The notes under the pieces are model-generated. The model saw only the letters and a program-made list of their open reading frames with translations, ran no database searches and was not told where the DNA came from. This document shows, piece after piece, positions 42,042 to 51,603 of a stretch of DNA of 64,000 nt (within the stretch, counting starts at the first letter, position 1; the number at the start of each line of letters is the position of its first letter). The translations under genes were made by a program, and so were the position numbers. The stretch spans positions 1,521,499 through 1,585,498 of the forward strand of contig CP070763.1 of assembly GCA_020349025.1 (NCBI GenBank), in the 5' to 3' direction. The DNA comes from Candidatus Latescibacterota bacterium (lineage in GTDB: Bacteria; Krumholzibacteriota; Krumholzibacteriia; G020349025).

Positions 42042-43000
42042 GACTCCATCCTCGATGCCTTCTTCACGCGGCTGCCGAGCCGCATCCCGGTTCTGAGCTT
42101 GCGCCCGCTCACCAGCTCTGTCGCTGCGGTGGCGGCTCGCCCCGGCAGCTGCACTTCGAGAAGCGCCAGGGTGCCGCCACCGCACGCGACCCGAACGCCG
42201 TCGCGCGCGTCGGCGTAGAGGACGCTCCCCGGCGCCGCCGATGGCAACAGATCGAGCGGCTTCACGGCGTGCACCTTGAGACGCTCCCCGTCGAGCTCGG
42301 TGTAGGCACCCGGCCAGCCGTAGAGCGCCCGCACCTGTCGCCAGATCTGCAGCGGATCCTCACCCCAGTCGATCTGCCCCTCCTCCTTCTGCAGGCGCGG
42401 TGCGTAAGACGCCTCCGCGTCGTTTTGCTCCACGCTCGGCAGCGCCCCCTCCACCCACGACTGCAGGCGAGCTGCGAGCAGCTCTGCACCCACATCGGAG
42501 AGCTTGCGCGCGAGCGTGACGCGCGTGTCCTCCGCTGCGATCGGCACGATGCGCTGCGCCAGCATCGCTCCCGTATCGACTCCGGGGTCGATCGCCATCA
42601 GCGTCACGCCGGTGACCGATTCACCCGCCCACAGCGCACGTTCGATCGGCGCCACGCCTCTCCAGCGCGGCAGCAGCGAGGCGTGCACGTTCACGGCGCC
42701 GCGACTCGCGGTCGCCAGCGTCGATGGCTTGAGAATGTGGCCGAACGCCACGACCACGAGCACGTCGAGCTCCAGATCGGAGAGGCGCGCATCGACCACC
42801 CGACGTCGCGCCGGCTCGTAGATCTCCACCTCGAGACCCAGCTCTTGCGCCGCGGTACGCACGGCCGTAGGGGCCAGGCGTCGTCCGCGTCCCGCCGGCC
42901 GGTCCGGCTGGGTGACGACGAGCGCCACGCCAAAGCGAGACACCAGGGCGTGCAGAGAGGGCACCGCGAAGGCAGGGCTTCCGAGGAAGGCCACACGCAT
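42038..43000 (-). CDS. fmt: Methionyl-tRNA formyltransferase
   Basis: Formylates initiator Met-tRNA. 320 residues from ATG 43000 (MRVAFLGSPAFAVPSLHALV). The catalytic region contains NVHASLLPRWRGVAPIERALWAG, with Asn and His of the hydrolase fold, and GVTLMAIDPGVDTG. The C-terminal OB-like domain runs from about residue 205. It starts five bases after def, whose product removes the formyl group later. Confidence 0.95.
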   Translation of the reverse strand: MRVAFLGSPAFAVPSLHALVSRFGVALVVTQPDRPAGRGRRLAPTAVRTAAQELGLEVEIYEPARRRVVDARLSDLELDVLVVVAFGHILKPSTLATASRGAVNVHASLLPRWRGVAPIERALWAGESVTGVTLMAIDPGVDTGAMLAQRIVPIAAEDTRVTLARKLSDVGAELLAARLQSWVEGALPSVEQNDAEASYAPRLQKEEGQIDWGEDPLQIWRQVRALYGWPGAYTELDGERLKVHAVKPLDLLPSAAPGSVLYADARDGVRVACGGGTLALLEVQLPGRAATAATELVSGRKLRTGMRLGSRVKKASRMES

Positions 43001-43005
43001 CGGAA

Positions 43006-43533
43006 TCAGGAACGGGCAGCGTCTGCGAGCTGCTTGAGCCTCTTGCGCAGGAGCTGCTTCTTGATCAGGGACAAGCGATCGACAAAAAGAACGCCATCGA
43101 GATGATCGAGCTCGTGTTGCACCACGCGTGCAAGCAAGCCGGCCGCATCGTGCTCCCGGCGCACGCCATCGAGATCGGTGTAGGCGAATTGGATCGCGCG
43201 TGGGCGCTCGACCACTTCGGTGATCTCGGGCACGCTGAGGCACCCCTCCTCATATGGAACCCGCTCTTCCGAGAACCAGGTGATCTCGGGGTTCACGAGC
43301 ACGAGACGCGCTCCGATGTTCTCCCCTTCGTCGTCGTCGGCGACGGGGGCGATCACGACCAGACGCTTCGACACACCGACCTGGGGCGCCGCCAGACCGA
43401 TCCCGGGCTCGTCGAACATGGTCTCGAACATGTCGTCCACGAGCCCCTTCAACAACTCGAGCGGCTCTTCGACCGCGGCCGCCTTCAGGCGCAAGACGGG
43501 ATCCCCGTAGGTGCGGACAGGGCGAATTGCGAT
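43006..43533 (-). CDS. def: Peptide deformylase
   Basis: Removes the N-formyl group from new proteins. Motifs: EPGIGLAAPQVGVSKR, EGCLSVPE with the metal Cys, and QHELDHLDGVLF with the HExxH-type HELDH. The start is debatable. The usual deformylase N-terminus (IRPVRTYGDPVLR) is reached from an ATC codon at 43533, seven bases after a clear GGAG. The first standard start, GTG 43590, adds 19 atypical residues and has no ribosome-binding site, though it lies two bases after the yajC stop. About 175 residues from the ATC. Confidence 0.93.
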   Translation of the reverse strand: MAIRPVRTYGDPVLRLKAAAVEEPLELLKGLVDDMFETMFDEPGIGLAAPQVGVSKRLVVIAPVADDDEGENIGARLVLVNPEITWFSEERVPYEEGCLSVPEITEVVERPRAIQFAYTDLDGVRREHDAAGLLARVVQHELDHLDGVLFVDRLSLIKKQLLRKRLKQLADAARS

Positions 43534-43592
43534 GGCTTCACTCCCGCGCGTGACCGTCCCCAGCGAACGGGCTGCCCACGATGGTAGCACAA

Positions 43593-43937
43593 TCAGGACG
43601 CATCCGTTTTTTCACCCGAGGAGACGATCGAAGCCACCGCGGGTCTCGCCATTTCAACGCGGACGTTCTCGGCGATCTTCACCACCAAGACATCGTTGCC
43701 GCGCGTACTGACGATGGTGCCGTAGAGACCACCCGTCGTGACGATCCGATCGCCCTTGCCGACCTTCTTGAGCATCTGGTCACGCTCCTTCTGGCGTCGC
43801 GCCTGCGGACGGATCATCAGGAAGTAGAGCACGAGAAAAACGAGAAACATCGACAGCAGCGGAAACATCGAGCCGGGCTCACCGGCAACCGCGGGGATCA
43901 GCCCCATCGGGTCGACACGCATTGTCTCGAAAGTCAT
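43593..43937 (-). CDS. yajC: Preprotein translocase subunit YajC
   Basis: Accessory subunit of the SecDF-YajC complex. 114 residues: one transmembrane helix (FPLLSMFLVFLVLYFLMIRPQ) ending in the diagnostic MIRPQARRQKERDQML. A soluble part follows (GKGDRIVTTGGLYGTIVSTRGND). The ATG at 43937 has GGAGGGAGGA upstream. tgt-yajC is a common pair; secD and secF are not in the window. Confidence 0.94.
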   Translation of the reverse strand: MTFETMRVDPMGLIPAVAGEPGSMFPLLSMFLVFLVLYFLMIRPQARRQKERDQMLKKVGKGDRIVTTGGLYGTIVSTRGNDVLVVKIAENVRVEMARPAVASIVSSGEKTDAS

Positions 43938-43964
43938 AGATCCTCCCTCCGCGCGCAGCGCGAC

Positions 43965-45098
43965 TCAAGCCGCCGCGGCGTCGTACGATTCGAAGAACTT
44001 CGCTTGCCAAAGCGCAAAGCATCCGGCCGTAATCGCCTCCCGCATCTCGCGCATGAGCCCCAGGTAGAAGTGCAGGTTGTGATAGGTGACCAGGCGCAAA
44101 CCAAGGATCTCGCCGGCATGCAGGAGGTAGCGCACGTAGGCGCGCGAGTAGCGCCGGCAGACCCAGCAGTCGCAGTGCGGATCGAGTGGCTCCGACGCGC
44201 GCGCGTAGGCCGCGTTGCGGATGACCAGCCGTCCCTGGCGCGTGAACGCCATGCCGTTGCGAGCGTTACGCGTCGGCAAGACACAATCGAAAAGATCCAC
44301 TCCGCGCGCCACGCAGTGGACCAGATCATCGGGGTACCCCACACCCATCAGGTAGCGTGGCGACTCCTGCGGCAGCAACGCATCCATCTGCTCGACGGTC
44401 TCGAGCGTCGCCGCTTTCGGCTCGCCGACGGCGAGCCCGCCAATCGCGTAGCCGCCGAAGTCGAGATCGACGATCTCCCCCACCGACCGACGTCGGAGCT
44501 CCGCGTGGATCCCACCCTGGACGATGCCGAACAGCGCCTGAGGATAGTCGTAGGTGCTGAAATGCGCGCCATAAACGTCGCGGCAGCGGCGCGCCCAGGC
44601 GCTCGTTCGACGCACCGCCACGAGGTGCGCTGCGCGATCGGAGTTCGCCGGCAGACATTCGTCGAGACACATGACGATGTCTGCCCCGAGGCGCGCCTGC
44701 ACCTCGGTCGTGCCCTCCGGGGTGAAGCGATGCGACGAGCCGTCCAGATGACTGCGAAACGTCACGCCATCTGCGTCGACACGGTTGAGGTCGGCGAGGC
44801 TCATCACCTGGAAACCACCACTATCGGTCAGGAGTGCCGCATCGAGCGCCATGAAGCGGTGCAGACCACCGGCTTCCGCAACGAGATCGACGCCCGGGCG
44901 CAGGTAGAGATGATAGGTGTTGGCCAGCGCGATGCGGGCACCGAGCCCCTCGAGGTCCTCGCTGCCGAGCGTCTTCACCGTGCCACGCGTACCGACCGGC
45001 ATGAAGGCGGGTGTAGAGACCTCCCCATGGCCGGTGTGCAGGACGCCCCGACGCGCACGCCCATCCCGCGCCACCAGTTCGTACTCGATCCGCGTCAT
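43965..45098 (-). CDS. tgt: tRNA-guanine transglycosylase
   Basis: Exchanges G34 for preQ1 in queuosine tRNAs. 377 residues from ATG 45098. TIM barrel with LTDSGGFQVMSLADLNRVDADGVTF (catalytic Asp), FGIVQGGIH and YLMGVGYPDDLV. The zinc site comes near the C-terminus (HCDCWVCRRYSRAYVRYLLHAGE). It follows queA by 114 bases; QueA acts next in the same pathway. Confidence 0.96.
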   Translation of the reverse strand: MTRIEYELVARDGRARRGVLHTGHGEVSTPAFMPVGTRGTVKTLGSEDLEGLGARIALANTYHLYLRPGVDLVAEAGGLHRFMALDAALLTDSGGFQVMSLADLNRVDADGVTFRSHLDGSSHRFTPEGTTEVQARLGADIVMCLDECLPANSDRAAHLVAVRRTSAWARRCRDVYGAHFSTYDYPQALFGIVQGGIHAELRRRSVGEIVDLDFGGYAIGGLAVGEPKAATLETVEQMDALLPQESPRYLMGVGYPDDLVHCVARGVDLFDCVLPTRNARNGMAFTRQGRLVIRNAAYARASEPLDPHCDCWVCRRYSRAYVRYLLHAGEILGLRLVTYHNLHFYLGLMREMREAITAGCFALWQAKFFESYDAAAA

Positions 45099-45212
45099 GG
45101 CGTCCCCCGAGCCCTCCTTGATACCCGCTCCACGCAGCGGCTGCAACTGCTCCGTTGCGCGGCACAAGCTCGCGCGGCGCGCAGCTGCCGTACGCCGCCC
45201 CGGCCGTCACGC

Positions 45213-46268
45213 TCACTCGATGAGCATCGCATCCCCGTAGCTGAAGAAGCGAAACCGGCGTGCCACGGCCTCCGCGTACGCGGCGCGGATTGCAGGACGC
45301 CCGGCGAGCGCATCGACGAGAAGGAGAAGGGTCGAACGCGGCAGGTGGAAGTTGGTGAGGAGCGCGTCGACGCTGCGAAACTCGTGCGGCGGGCGGATGA
45401 AGAGTCGCGTGCGCCCGCGCACGCGCCCTTCGAGCTCCTCCAACTCGACCTCGCCGCGACGTTCATGCCGCCACGCGAGTGACTCGAGGACGCGTGCAAC
45501 CGTCGTTCCGACGGCCACGATGCGTCCACCCGCAGCACGCGTCGCCTCGATGCGCCGCAGCTCCGCGCGTCGCACCTCGAAACGCTCCCAGTGCATGCGA
45601 TGCTGCAACGGGTCGGAGACGCGAATCGGCTCGAAGGTCGCAAGCCCGATGTGCAGCAACAGGTCGGCGCACTCGATGCCGCGCTCGTGCAACCGGCCCA
45701 GCAGCGCGTGGGTGAAATGCAAGCCGGCGGTCGGTGCCGCGACGCTGCCCGCCTCGCTGGCGTACACCGTTTGATACGCCTCGGCGTCGCCCGGTTCGGC
45801 CGCGCGACGGATGTAGGGTGGCAGAGGCGTCGAGCCCAAGCGCTCCGCCACCTGGAGTGGATCGAGGTCGGCCGGAAACTGCAGCAGACGCGCCCCCGCC
45901 TCCCCCGTCGCCAGCACACGGATGCGCGTGCCATCCGCGAGGCGCACGACGGAGCCCGGCGGCAGCTTGCGCGCCGGACGCGCCAGCGCCCACCAACGCC
46001 CCGGCTCCTCCGGGTCGGTGAGCAGCAACTCGCACCTCGCACCTCCCCCCTCCTTCTCCCCGTGCAAGCGGGCTGGCAACACCCGGCTCGTGTTGCGGAC
46101 GAGAAGGTCACCACGCTGCAGCAGCGTCGGCAGGTCGTGGAAGCGGTGCTCGCTCCTGCTGGAGTCGGCCCGGCGCAGATGCATCAAGCGACAGGCGTCG
46201 CGCTGCGCCGCAGGGTGCTGTGCAATCAGCTCCTCGGGCAGGTCGAAATCGAGGTCCTCAAGCTGCAT
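45213..46268 (-). CDS. queA: S-adenosylmethionine:tRNA ribosyltransferase-isomerase
   Basis: Adds the ribosyl part of SAM to preQ1-tRNA to form epoxyqueuosine. 351 residues starting MQLEDLDFDLPEELIAQHP. Conserved stretches: TAGLHFTHALLGRLHERGIECADLLLHIGLATFEPIR, TRLFIRPPHEFRSVDALLTNFHLPRSTLLLLVDA and the C-terminal RFFSYGDAMLIE. It lies 11 bases after ruvB and before tgt, a queuosine pair inside the ruv cluster. Confidence 0.95.
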   Translation of the reverse strand: MQLEDLDFDLPEELIAQHPAAQRDACRLMHLRRADSSRSEHRFHDLPTLLQRGDLLVRNTSRVLPARLHGEKEGGGARCELLLTDPEEPGRWWALARPARKLPPGSVVRLADGTRIRVLATGEAGARLLQFPADLDPLQVAERLGSTPLPPYIRRAAEPGDAEAYQTVYASEAGSVAAPTAGLHFTHALLGRLHERGIECADLLLHIGLATFEPIRVSDPLQHRMHWERFEVRRAELRRIEATRAAGGRIVAVGTTVARVLESLAWRHERRGEVELEELEGRVRGRTRLFIRPPHEFRSVDALLTNFHLPRSTLLLLVDALAGRPAIRAAYAEAVARRFRFFSYGDAMLIE

Positions 46269-46279
46269 CGGTCGGCGGC

Positions 46280-47299
46280 TCAGTCGAACAGGCTGCCCGG
46301 CGTTCGGCGCACGCCGAGGTGCTCGAATGCGAGCCGCGTGGCTTCGCGCCCGCGCGCCGTCCGCGCCAGAAAGCCTTCCTGGATCAGATATGGTTCGTAG
46401 ACGTCCTCGAGCGTCTCGACGTCTTCGCTCAGTGCCGAGGCGAGCGTCGCCACGCCCACCGGGCCGCCATCGAACTTCCCGACGATGGTCTGCAGCAGCC
46501 TGCGATCCATCTCGTCGAGTCCGCGCGCGTCGATATCGAGCCGCTCCAGACTGTAGCGCGCCACGTTCAGATCGATGGCTCCTCGATGCTCCACCTGGGC
46601 GAAGTCGCGTGCTCGCCGCAACAAGCGGTTCGCAATGCGCGGAGTCCCGCGCGAACGGCGCGCGATTTCGGCGGCCCCGTCGTCGCTGACCTCGATCTCG
46701 AGCAGGCGAGCCGAACGCTGCACGATCTGCTTCAGGTCGTCCGGCCCGTAGTAGTCGAGGCGGATCACCATGCCGAAGCGGCTGCGCAGCGGCGCGGTGA
46801 GCATCCCCGGGCGCGTGGTCGCGCCCACGAGCGTGAACGGCTCCAGCGCCAGACTGTAGTGGCGCGCGTTCGGTCCCTTGTCGACGATGAGCTCACATCG
46901 ACGCTCCTCCATGGCGGGGTAGAGGTGCTCTTCGACCACGCGGTTGAGGCGGTGGACCTCGTCGATGAAGAGGACCTGCCGGCTTTCGAGATGCGACAAC
47001 ACGCTCAGAAGGTCGGCCGCGGTGGTGAAGACCGGACCGGAAGCCACCTTGATTGCGCTCTCCATGCAGTGGGCGAGAATGTGTGCCAACGTGGTCTTAC
47101 CGAGACCGGGAGGCCCACACAGAAGAACGTGATCGAGCGGCTCACCGCGCTGGCGCGCCGCCTCGATGAAAACGCGCAGGTTGCCCTTGACGCGCTCCTG
47201 GCCGACGTACTCCTCGAGCGTCGTGGGGCGCAGACGCGCTTCGCTCTGCAGCTCGCCGTCGAACTGCTCCGGGCTGAGGACGCGAACCGATCGTGTCAT
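46280..47299 (-). CDS. ruvB: Holliday junction branch-migration helicase RuvB
   Basis: AAA+ motor of the RuvABC resolvasome. 339 residues: Walker A GPPGLGKTTLAHILA, Walker B LFIDEVHRL, sensor 1 LVGATTRPG, the arginine finger region RSRFGMVIRLDYY and a winged-helix C-terminus (GFLARTARGREATRLAFEHLG). ATG 47299 has GGAGGAGATG upstream. Confidence 0.97.
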   Translation of the reverse strand: MTRSVRVLSPEQFDGELQSEARLRPTTLEEYVGQERVKGNLRVFIEAARQRGEPLDHVLLCGPPGLGKTTLAHILAHCMESAIKVASGPVFTTAADLLSVLSHLESRQVLFIDEVHRLNRVVEEHLYPAMEERRCELIVDKGPNARHYSLALEPFTLVGATTRPGMLTAPLRSRFGMVIRLDYYGPDDLKQIVQRSARLLEIEVSDDGAAEIARRSRGTPRIANRLLRRARDFAQVEHRGAIDLNVARYSLERLDIDARGLDEMDRRLLQTIVGKFDGGPVGVATLASALSEDVETLEDVYEPYLIQEGFLARTARGREATRLAFEHLGVRRTPGSLFD

Positions 47300-47314
47300 C
47301 TCCTCCTCCAGCGC

Positions 47315-47902
47315 TCACGACTTCACTTGTAGCGCCGCCTTCACGATCTCCTCCACGCGCGGTGCCTTACCGAAGCGGGAGCGATCGATGCTTTCCACCG
47401 CGTCGCGCGCCGCACGCTGCGTCAACCCGAGCGAGGCCAGCGCCAGGACCGCCTCGGCGAAGAGCGGCTCGTGATCCACGCGCGCCGCCTCCTGCGGCTC
47501 CAGCATCGACACCTTCCCCTGCAGCTCCACGATCAAGCGGGCCGCCGTCTTGCGCCCCAGGCCGGGAAGCCTCACCAGGTACGCCTCGTTGCCCTCGTGC
47601 AGCGCGCGCTCGATCTCCTCCAGCGGCGCGCTCGAGAGCAGCGTCAGCGCCAAGCGCGGCCCGATCCCACTGACGCCCAGCAGAAGCAGGAAGAGGGCGC
47701 GCTCGCGCGCCGCCGTGAAGCCGTACAACGTCAGCCGATCTTCGCGCACGTGCAGATAGGTCAGGAGCGAAACCTCGTCACCCAACCCCGGGAGCTGTGC
47801 AGCGGTTCGCGCCGAGACGTTGACGCTCAGGCCGAGCCCCCCGACTTCCACCACCACCGCCGGCTCGCGCCCGGCCAGGCGTCCTCGCAACGTCGAGATC
47901 AA
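47315..47902 (-). CDS. ruvA: Holliday junction DNA-binding protein RuvA
   Basis: Tetrameric junction-binding partner of RuvB. 195 residues: OB fold (MISTLRGRLAGREPAVVVEVGGLGLSVNVS), helix-hairpin-helix pair (FLLLLGVSGIGPRLALTLLS, VRLPGLGRKTAARLIVELQGK) and a C-terminal UBA-like domain (AVLALASLGLTQRAARDAVES). It lies between ruvC and ruvB. Confidence 0.95.
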   Translation of the reverse strand: MISTLRGRLAGREPAVVVEVGGLGLSVNVSARTAAQLPGLGDEVSLLTYLHVREDRLTLYGFTAARERALFLLLLGVSGIGPRLALTLLSSAPLEEIERALHEGNEAYLVRLPGLGRKTAARLIVELQGKVSMLEPQEAARVDHEPLFAEAVLALASLGLTQRAARDAVESIDRSRFGKAPRVEEIVKAALQVKS

Positions 47903-47918
47903 GCATGCCTCCAGGGTG

Positions 47919-48404
47919 CTACCCGAACAGCCGCAGTGGCTTGCGGGTTTCGATCAAGCAAATCGCCACCGCCAGAGCATCGCAGGCATCGGGCGCGCTC
48001 TCGCTGAAGTCGTCCAGCAGGCGTGCCACCATGAACCCCACCTGCTGCTTGTCGGCGGCGCCGTTGCCGGTGAGCGACCTCTTCACCGTGGCCGGCGCCA
48101 ACTCGACGACATCGAGTCCATGCGCCGCCGCCGCCAACAGACATACACCGCGCGCATGCCCGAGCAGCAGGGCGCTGCGCGCGTTGCGGTGCTGAAAGAG
48201 GCCTTCGACGGCACACGCCGTCGGGGTGTAGTTGTCGATGAGACGAGTGAGCTCGGAGTGCAGGTGGGCGAGCCTCTGCGGCAGCGGCGCGCGTCCCAGC
48301 TCGACGGTGCCGCTCGCGACGCGTCGCAGGCGCGATCCGTCGCGCCCGACGATTCCGAAGCCGGTCCGCACCGTCCCCGGATCGATTCCCAGCACCCGCG
48401 TCAT
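47919..48404 (-). CDS. ruvC: Crossover junction endodeoxyribonuclease RuvC
   Basis: Resolves Holliday junctions. 161 residues from ATG 48404 (MTRVLGIDPGTVRTGFGI); frames upstream look non-coding. The four catalytic acids are recognisable: Asp in GIDPG, Glu in CAVEGLF, and the pair in APDACDALAVAIC. LFQHRNARSALLLGHARGV and KRSLTGNGAADKQQV are family hallmarks. It completes a ruvC-ruvA-ruvB operon after yebC. Confidence 0.95.
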   Translation of the reverse strand: MTRVLGIDPGTVRTGFGIVGRDGSRLRRVASGTVELGRAPLPQRLAHLHSELTRLIDNYTPTACAVEGLFQHRNARSALLLGHARGVCLLAAAAHGLDVVELAPATVKRSLTGNGAADKQQVGFMVARLLDDFSESAPDACDALAVAICLIETRKPLRLFG

Positions 48405-48451
48405 CCCCACCCTCCGCGGCGCGCTCCCGCTTCGCGCACTCCGCCGCGCGA

Positions 48452-49198
48452 TCATTGCGCCTTCGCCATCTCCTCCTCGGAGATGTCGAAGTTGGCGTAG
48501 ATCCTCTGCACGTCGTCCAGATCCTCGAGGCCATCCATCAGGTGCAGCATCGTGTGCGCCGGCTTCCCTTCCAGCGTGACGGTCGTCGAAGGGATGCGCG
48601 CGACCTCGGCGCTGTCGAACTGCAACCCCGCGGCGCGCAGCTTCGCCGACACCGCTTCCAGCTCCCCCGGATCCGTCAGTACCTCGAAGAGATCGCCATC
48701 GTTGCGCACGTCCTCGGCGCCGGCCTCGATCGCCGCGGCCATGACCGTGTCCTCGTCCACGTCGTCGCCGGCGACCATGATCGTACCCATCGTCGTGAAC
48801 AGATGCGACACCGAGCCGCTCGTCGCCAACTTGCCGCCATGGCGATCCAGCGCGTGGCGGATGTCGCTCACGGTGCGGTTGCGGTTGTCGGTGAGTGTTT
48901 CGATCAGCATGGCGACACCCCCCGGGCCGAAGGCCTCGTACACCACCTCTTCGTAGTGCACGCCCTCGAGCTCGCCGGTGCCCTTCTGAATTGCGCGCTT
49001 GACGTTGTCGGCGGGCATGTTCGCCTCGCGTGCCTTCGCGATCGCGAGTCGCAAGCGCGGATTGCCTTCCGCATCGCCTCCGCCGAGGCGCGCCGCCACC
49101 GTGATCTCCTTGATCAGCTTGGAGAAGATCTTGGAGCGCTGTGCGTCCTTCGCGCCCTTCTTGCGCTTGATCGTGCTCCATTTGGAATGACCCGACAT
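48452..49198 (-). CDS. yebC: YebC/TACO1 family protein
   Basis: 248 residues beginning [21 protein letters not shown], the family signature. [32 protein letters not shown] and [28 protein letters not shown] follow. The family has been described both as a transcriptional regulator near ruvC and as a translation factor that relieves ribosome stalling. It sits directly upstream of ruvC, the usual place. Confidence 0.95.
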   Translation of the reverse strand: MSGHSKWSTIKRKKGAKDAQRSKIFSKLIKEITVAARLGGGDAEGNPRLRLAIAKAREANMPADNVKRAIQKGTGELEGVHYEEVVYEAFGPGGVAMLIETLTDNRNRTVSDIRHALDRHGGKLATSGSVSHLFTTMGTIMVAGDDVDEDTVMAAAIEAGAEDVRNDGDLFEVLTDPGELEAVSAKLRAAGLQFDSAEVARIPSTTVTLEGKPAHTMLHLMDGLEDLDDVQRIYANFDISEEEMAKAQ

Positions 49199-49241
49199 CT
49201 CTCCTGCCCCCGCTTCGCTCTGGCGTCCCGGCGCCAGCGTG

Positions 49242-51326
49242 CTACGACTGCGCCTGCGCCGCGGCTTTGTGCTCGGCGATGATCGTGTCTGCGATCTCGC
49301 GAGGAACCTCTTCGTAGTGGGAAAAGTCGCGCTCGTGCGCAGCGCGTCCTTGCGTCAGCGAACGCAGGACGGTGGCGTACTCGTAGAGAGAGGCGAGGGG
49401 CACCTCGGCGCGCACCACCTGGTACGGCCCTTCCTGCCCCATCCCCTGGATCCGCCCGCGCCGCGACGACATGTCGCCCATCACGTCTCCCATGTACTCC
49501 TCCGGCACCCGCACGACCACCTTGTAGATCGGCTCCAACAGCACCGGCTTGGCTTTGGGGAACGCCGCCTTGAAGGCCTGTGCCGCGGCCATCTTGAATG
49601 CGGCCTCGGAGGAATCGACGGCGTGGAACTTGCCGTCGTTCACCGTGACCTTGACGTCGACGACCGGGAAGCCCGCCATCGGACCATCCGACATCGCCTC
49701 GCGCACACCCTTCTCGACCGCGGGAATGAACTTCGTCGGGATGACGCCGCCGACGACGGCATTGACGAACTCGAAGCCGCCGCCGCGTGGCAGCGGCTCG
49801 AGGAGGAGATTCACCTCGCCGAACTGACCACGCCCCCCCGTTTGCTTCTTGTGGCGGTAGCGCTCCTCCGACTTGCCACGTATGGTCTCGCGGTACGGAG
49901 TCCTCGGCGGTTCGGTGTCCACCTCGACGCCGAACTTGCGCTTCAGCTTGGCCAGCAGCACGGCGACGTGGGTGTCCCCCTGCGCCATCAAGATGGTCTG
50001 GTGCGTTTCCGGATTGACCTGCACGCGGAAGCCGACATCCTCTTCGTGCAGACGCCCGAGCCCGTTCGAGAGCTTGTCCTCGTCCCCCTTCGCCCTCGTC
50101 TTGATGGCGATGTGTGCGAGCGGCTCTGGAATGTCGGCAAATGGCAGCACGATCGGGCTGCCACGGTCGCACAACGTGTTGCTGATGTGCGTGTGCTTCA
50201 GCTTCACCGCCGCACCGATCTCACCGGCACCAATGGCCTCGTGGTCGACGCGCTGCTTGCCGTTCAAGAGAAAGACTGGCCCGATGCGCTCGGAGTCGCC
50301 GTTCGTGGAGTTGACGACGTCCATGCCCTGGCTCATGCTGCCGGAAAAGACGCGCACGTAGACGTAGTCGCCCACGTTCGCCTCGGAGAGCGCTCCAAAC
50401 GCCAGCGCCGCCAGCGGCGCCGACGCAACGGCCGCGCGGCTCACCGGATCGCTGCCGCCGGGAAGCGTTCCGGTCACCTCGCCGACGTCAGCGGGACTCG
50501 GTGCAAAGCGCCGCACCACGTCGAGAATCGTGGCGACACCGAGACCCTCGCCGCCGCACGCGGCCACCACCGGATAGACGCTGCCCGTGGCGATGCCGCG
50601 CGAGAGCCCCATGTGGAACTCCTCCTGCGACAGCTCACCCGACTCGAGGAACTTCTCCACCAGCTCGTCCGACGTTTCTGCCGCCGCGTTCATGAGCTCT
50701 TCACGCGCTTGTGCCACCGCCGCGGCCATGTCGTCCGGCACGGCGCCCTCCTTCGGGGCGCTCCCTTTCGCCAGCATCCACGCCTTGCCCTCGACCACGT
50801 CGACGACACCCTTGAACGCCGTGCCGTGCCCGATCGGCAGGAGCAACGGTACCACGTTGTGGGAGAGACGCTGGCGCAGCTGCTGCACGACCCGATCGAA
50901 GTCGGCGTGCTCGCGATCCATCTTGTTGACGATGATGATGCGCGGCTTGTTGAGCAACTCGAGGGCGCGCCAGGCACGCTCCGTCCCCGGTTCGAGATCG
51001 GCGTCGGAGCTGGCAAAGAGAAGAGCGGTTTCCACGGCAGCGATCGCGCCCATGCGATCGGCGACGAAGTCGTCGTAACCGGGCGCATCGACGAAGTGCA
51101 TCCGGTATCCATCCCACTCCGCCGCGACGAGCTTCGAACGCACCGAGATGCGGCGCTCGATCTCCTCCGGGATGAAGTCGAGGTTCGAATTGCCGTCGTC
51201 GACTCGACCCAATCGGTTCGTCACCTTCGTTTCGAGCATCACAGCCTCGAGGAAGCTGGTCTTGCCCGTGTCCTGGTGCCCCAGGAGCGCAAGATTGCGG
51301 ATCTTCTCGACTGGAACCTTGTTCAA
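49242..51326 (-). CDS. Elongation factor G paralogue
   Basis: 694 residues from TTG 51326, six bases after GGAGGC; longer readings run into the promoter. Translational GTPase motifs: G1 [11 protein letters not shown]3 DAPGYDDF, G4 NKMD. EF-G domains follow, with [24 protein letters not shown] and the domain IV/V end [40 protein letters not shown]1 differs from canonical EF-G (GHxDxGKTT) and no str operon surrounds it, so this is an EF-G2-like paralogue rather than the housekeeping fusA. Role probably in stress translation or recycling (inference). Confidence 0.88.
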   Translation of the reverse strand: MNKVPVEKIRNLALLGHQDTGKTSFLEAVMLETKVTNRLGRVDDGNSNLDFIPEEIERRISVRSKLVAAEWDGYRMHFVDAPGYDDFVADRMGAIAAVETALLFASSDADLEPGTERAWRALELLNKPRIIIVNKMDREHADFDRVVQQLRQRLSHNVVPLLLPIGHGTAFKGVVDVVEGKAWMLAKGSAPKEGAVPDDMAAAVAQAREELMNAAAETSDELVEKFLESGELSQEEFHMGLSRGIATGSVYPVVAACGGEGLGVATILDVVRRFAPSPADVGEVTGTLPGGSDPVSRAAVASAPLAALAFGALSEANVGDYVYVRVFSGSMSQGMDVVNSTNGDSERIGPVFLLNGKQRVDHEAIGAGEIGAAVKLKHTHISNTLCDRGSPIVLPFADIPEPLAHIAIKTRAKGDEDKLSNGLGRLHEEDVGFRVQVNPETHQTILMAQGDTHVAVLLAKLKRKFGVEVDTEPPRTPYRETIRGKSEERYRHKKQTGGRGQFGEVNLLLEPLPRGGGFEFVNAVVGGVIPTKFIPAVEKGVREAMSDGPMAGFPVVDVKVTVNDGKFHAVDSSEAAFKMAAAQAFKAAFPKAKPVLLEPIYKVVVRVPEEYMGDVMGDMSSRRGRIQGMGQEGPYQVVRAEVPLASLYEYATVLRSLTQGRAAHERDFSHYEEVPREIADTIIAEHKAAAQAQS

Positions 51327-51409
51327 GAACGCGCCTCCCTGGCAAGTGAGCGTACGGCGGTCGACGACGTGGGTGCACGACGGCTGACGTGTCCCGAAAC
51401 CGACGCGCG

Positions 51410-51438
51410 AGTCTAGCATCGGCCCTGGGGGGTGTCAA
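51410..51438 (-). promoter_or_regulatory. Promoter of the EF-G paralogue
   Basis: TTGACA (51438-51433), 17 bases, TAGACT (51415-51410). The start near 51403 leaves a leader of about 77 bases before the TTG codon at 51326 and rules out the in-frame ATG at 51419. Confidence 0.7.
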
Positions 51439-51541
51439 ACGCGAGCGTCCTCGTATCTTCCCTGTTCAGTGAAGCTTGCGATGACCGTCTCACCCGCGGC
51501 CGGATCCGGATGCGGGTCGTGGCCTGCACCCGAAGCGCCGG

Positions 51542-51570
51542 TTGTCGGGTGCGCGGAGCCTGACTACACT
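51542..51570 (+). promoter_or_regulatory. Promoter of the plus-strand GT4 glycosyltransferase
   Basis: TTGTCG (51542-51547), 17 bases, TACACT (51565-51570). The predicted start near 51577 lies downstream of every standard start codon available to the gene. Confidence 0.5.
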
Positions 51571-51603
51571 GCGCCCGAAAGCGTCCGTTCCACGGAGACA
51601 CCC

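Noticed and set aside
49239-51416. A 725-codon open frame antisense to the EF-G paralogue
   Set aside because: It mirrors the real gene, is rich in His, Arg and Asp as expected of a GC-rich shadow, and shows no family motifs.
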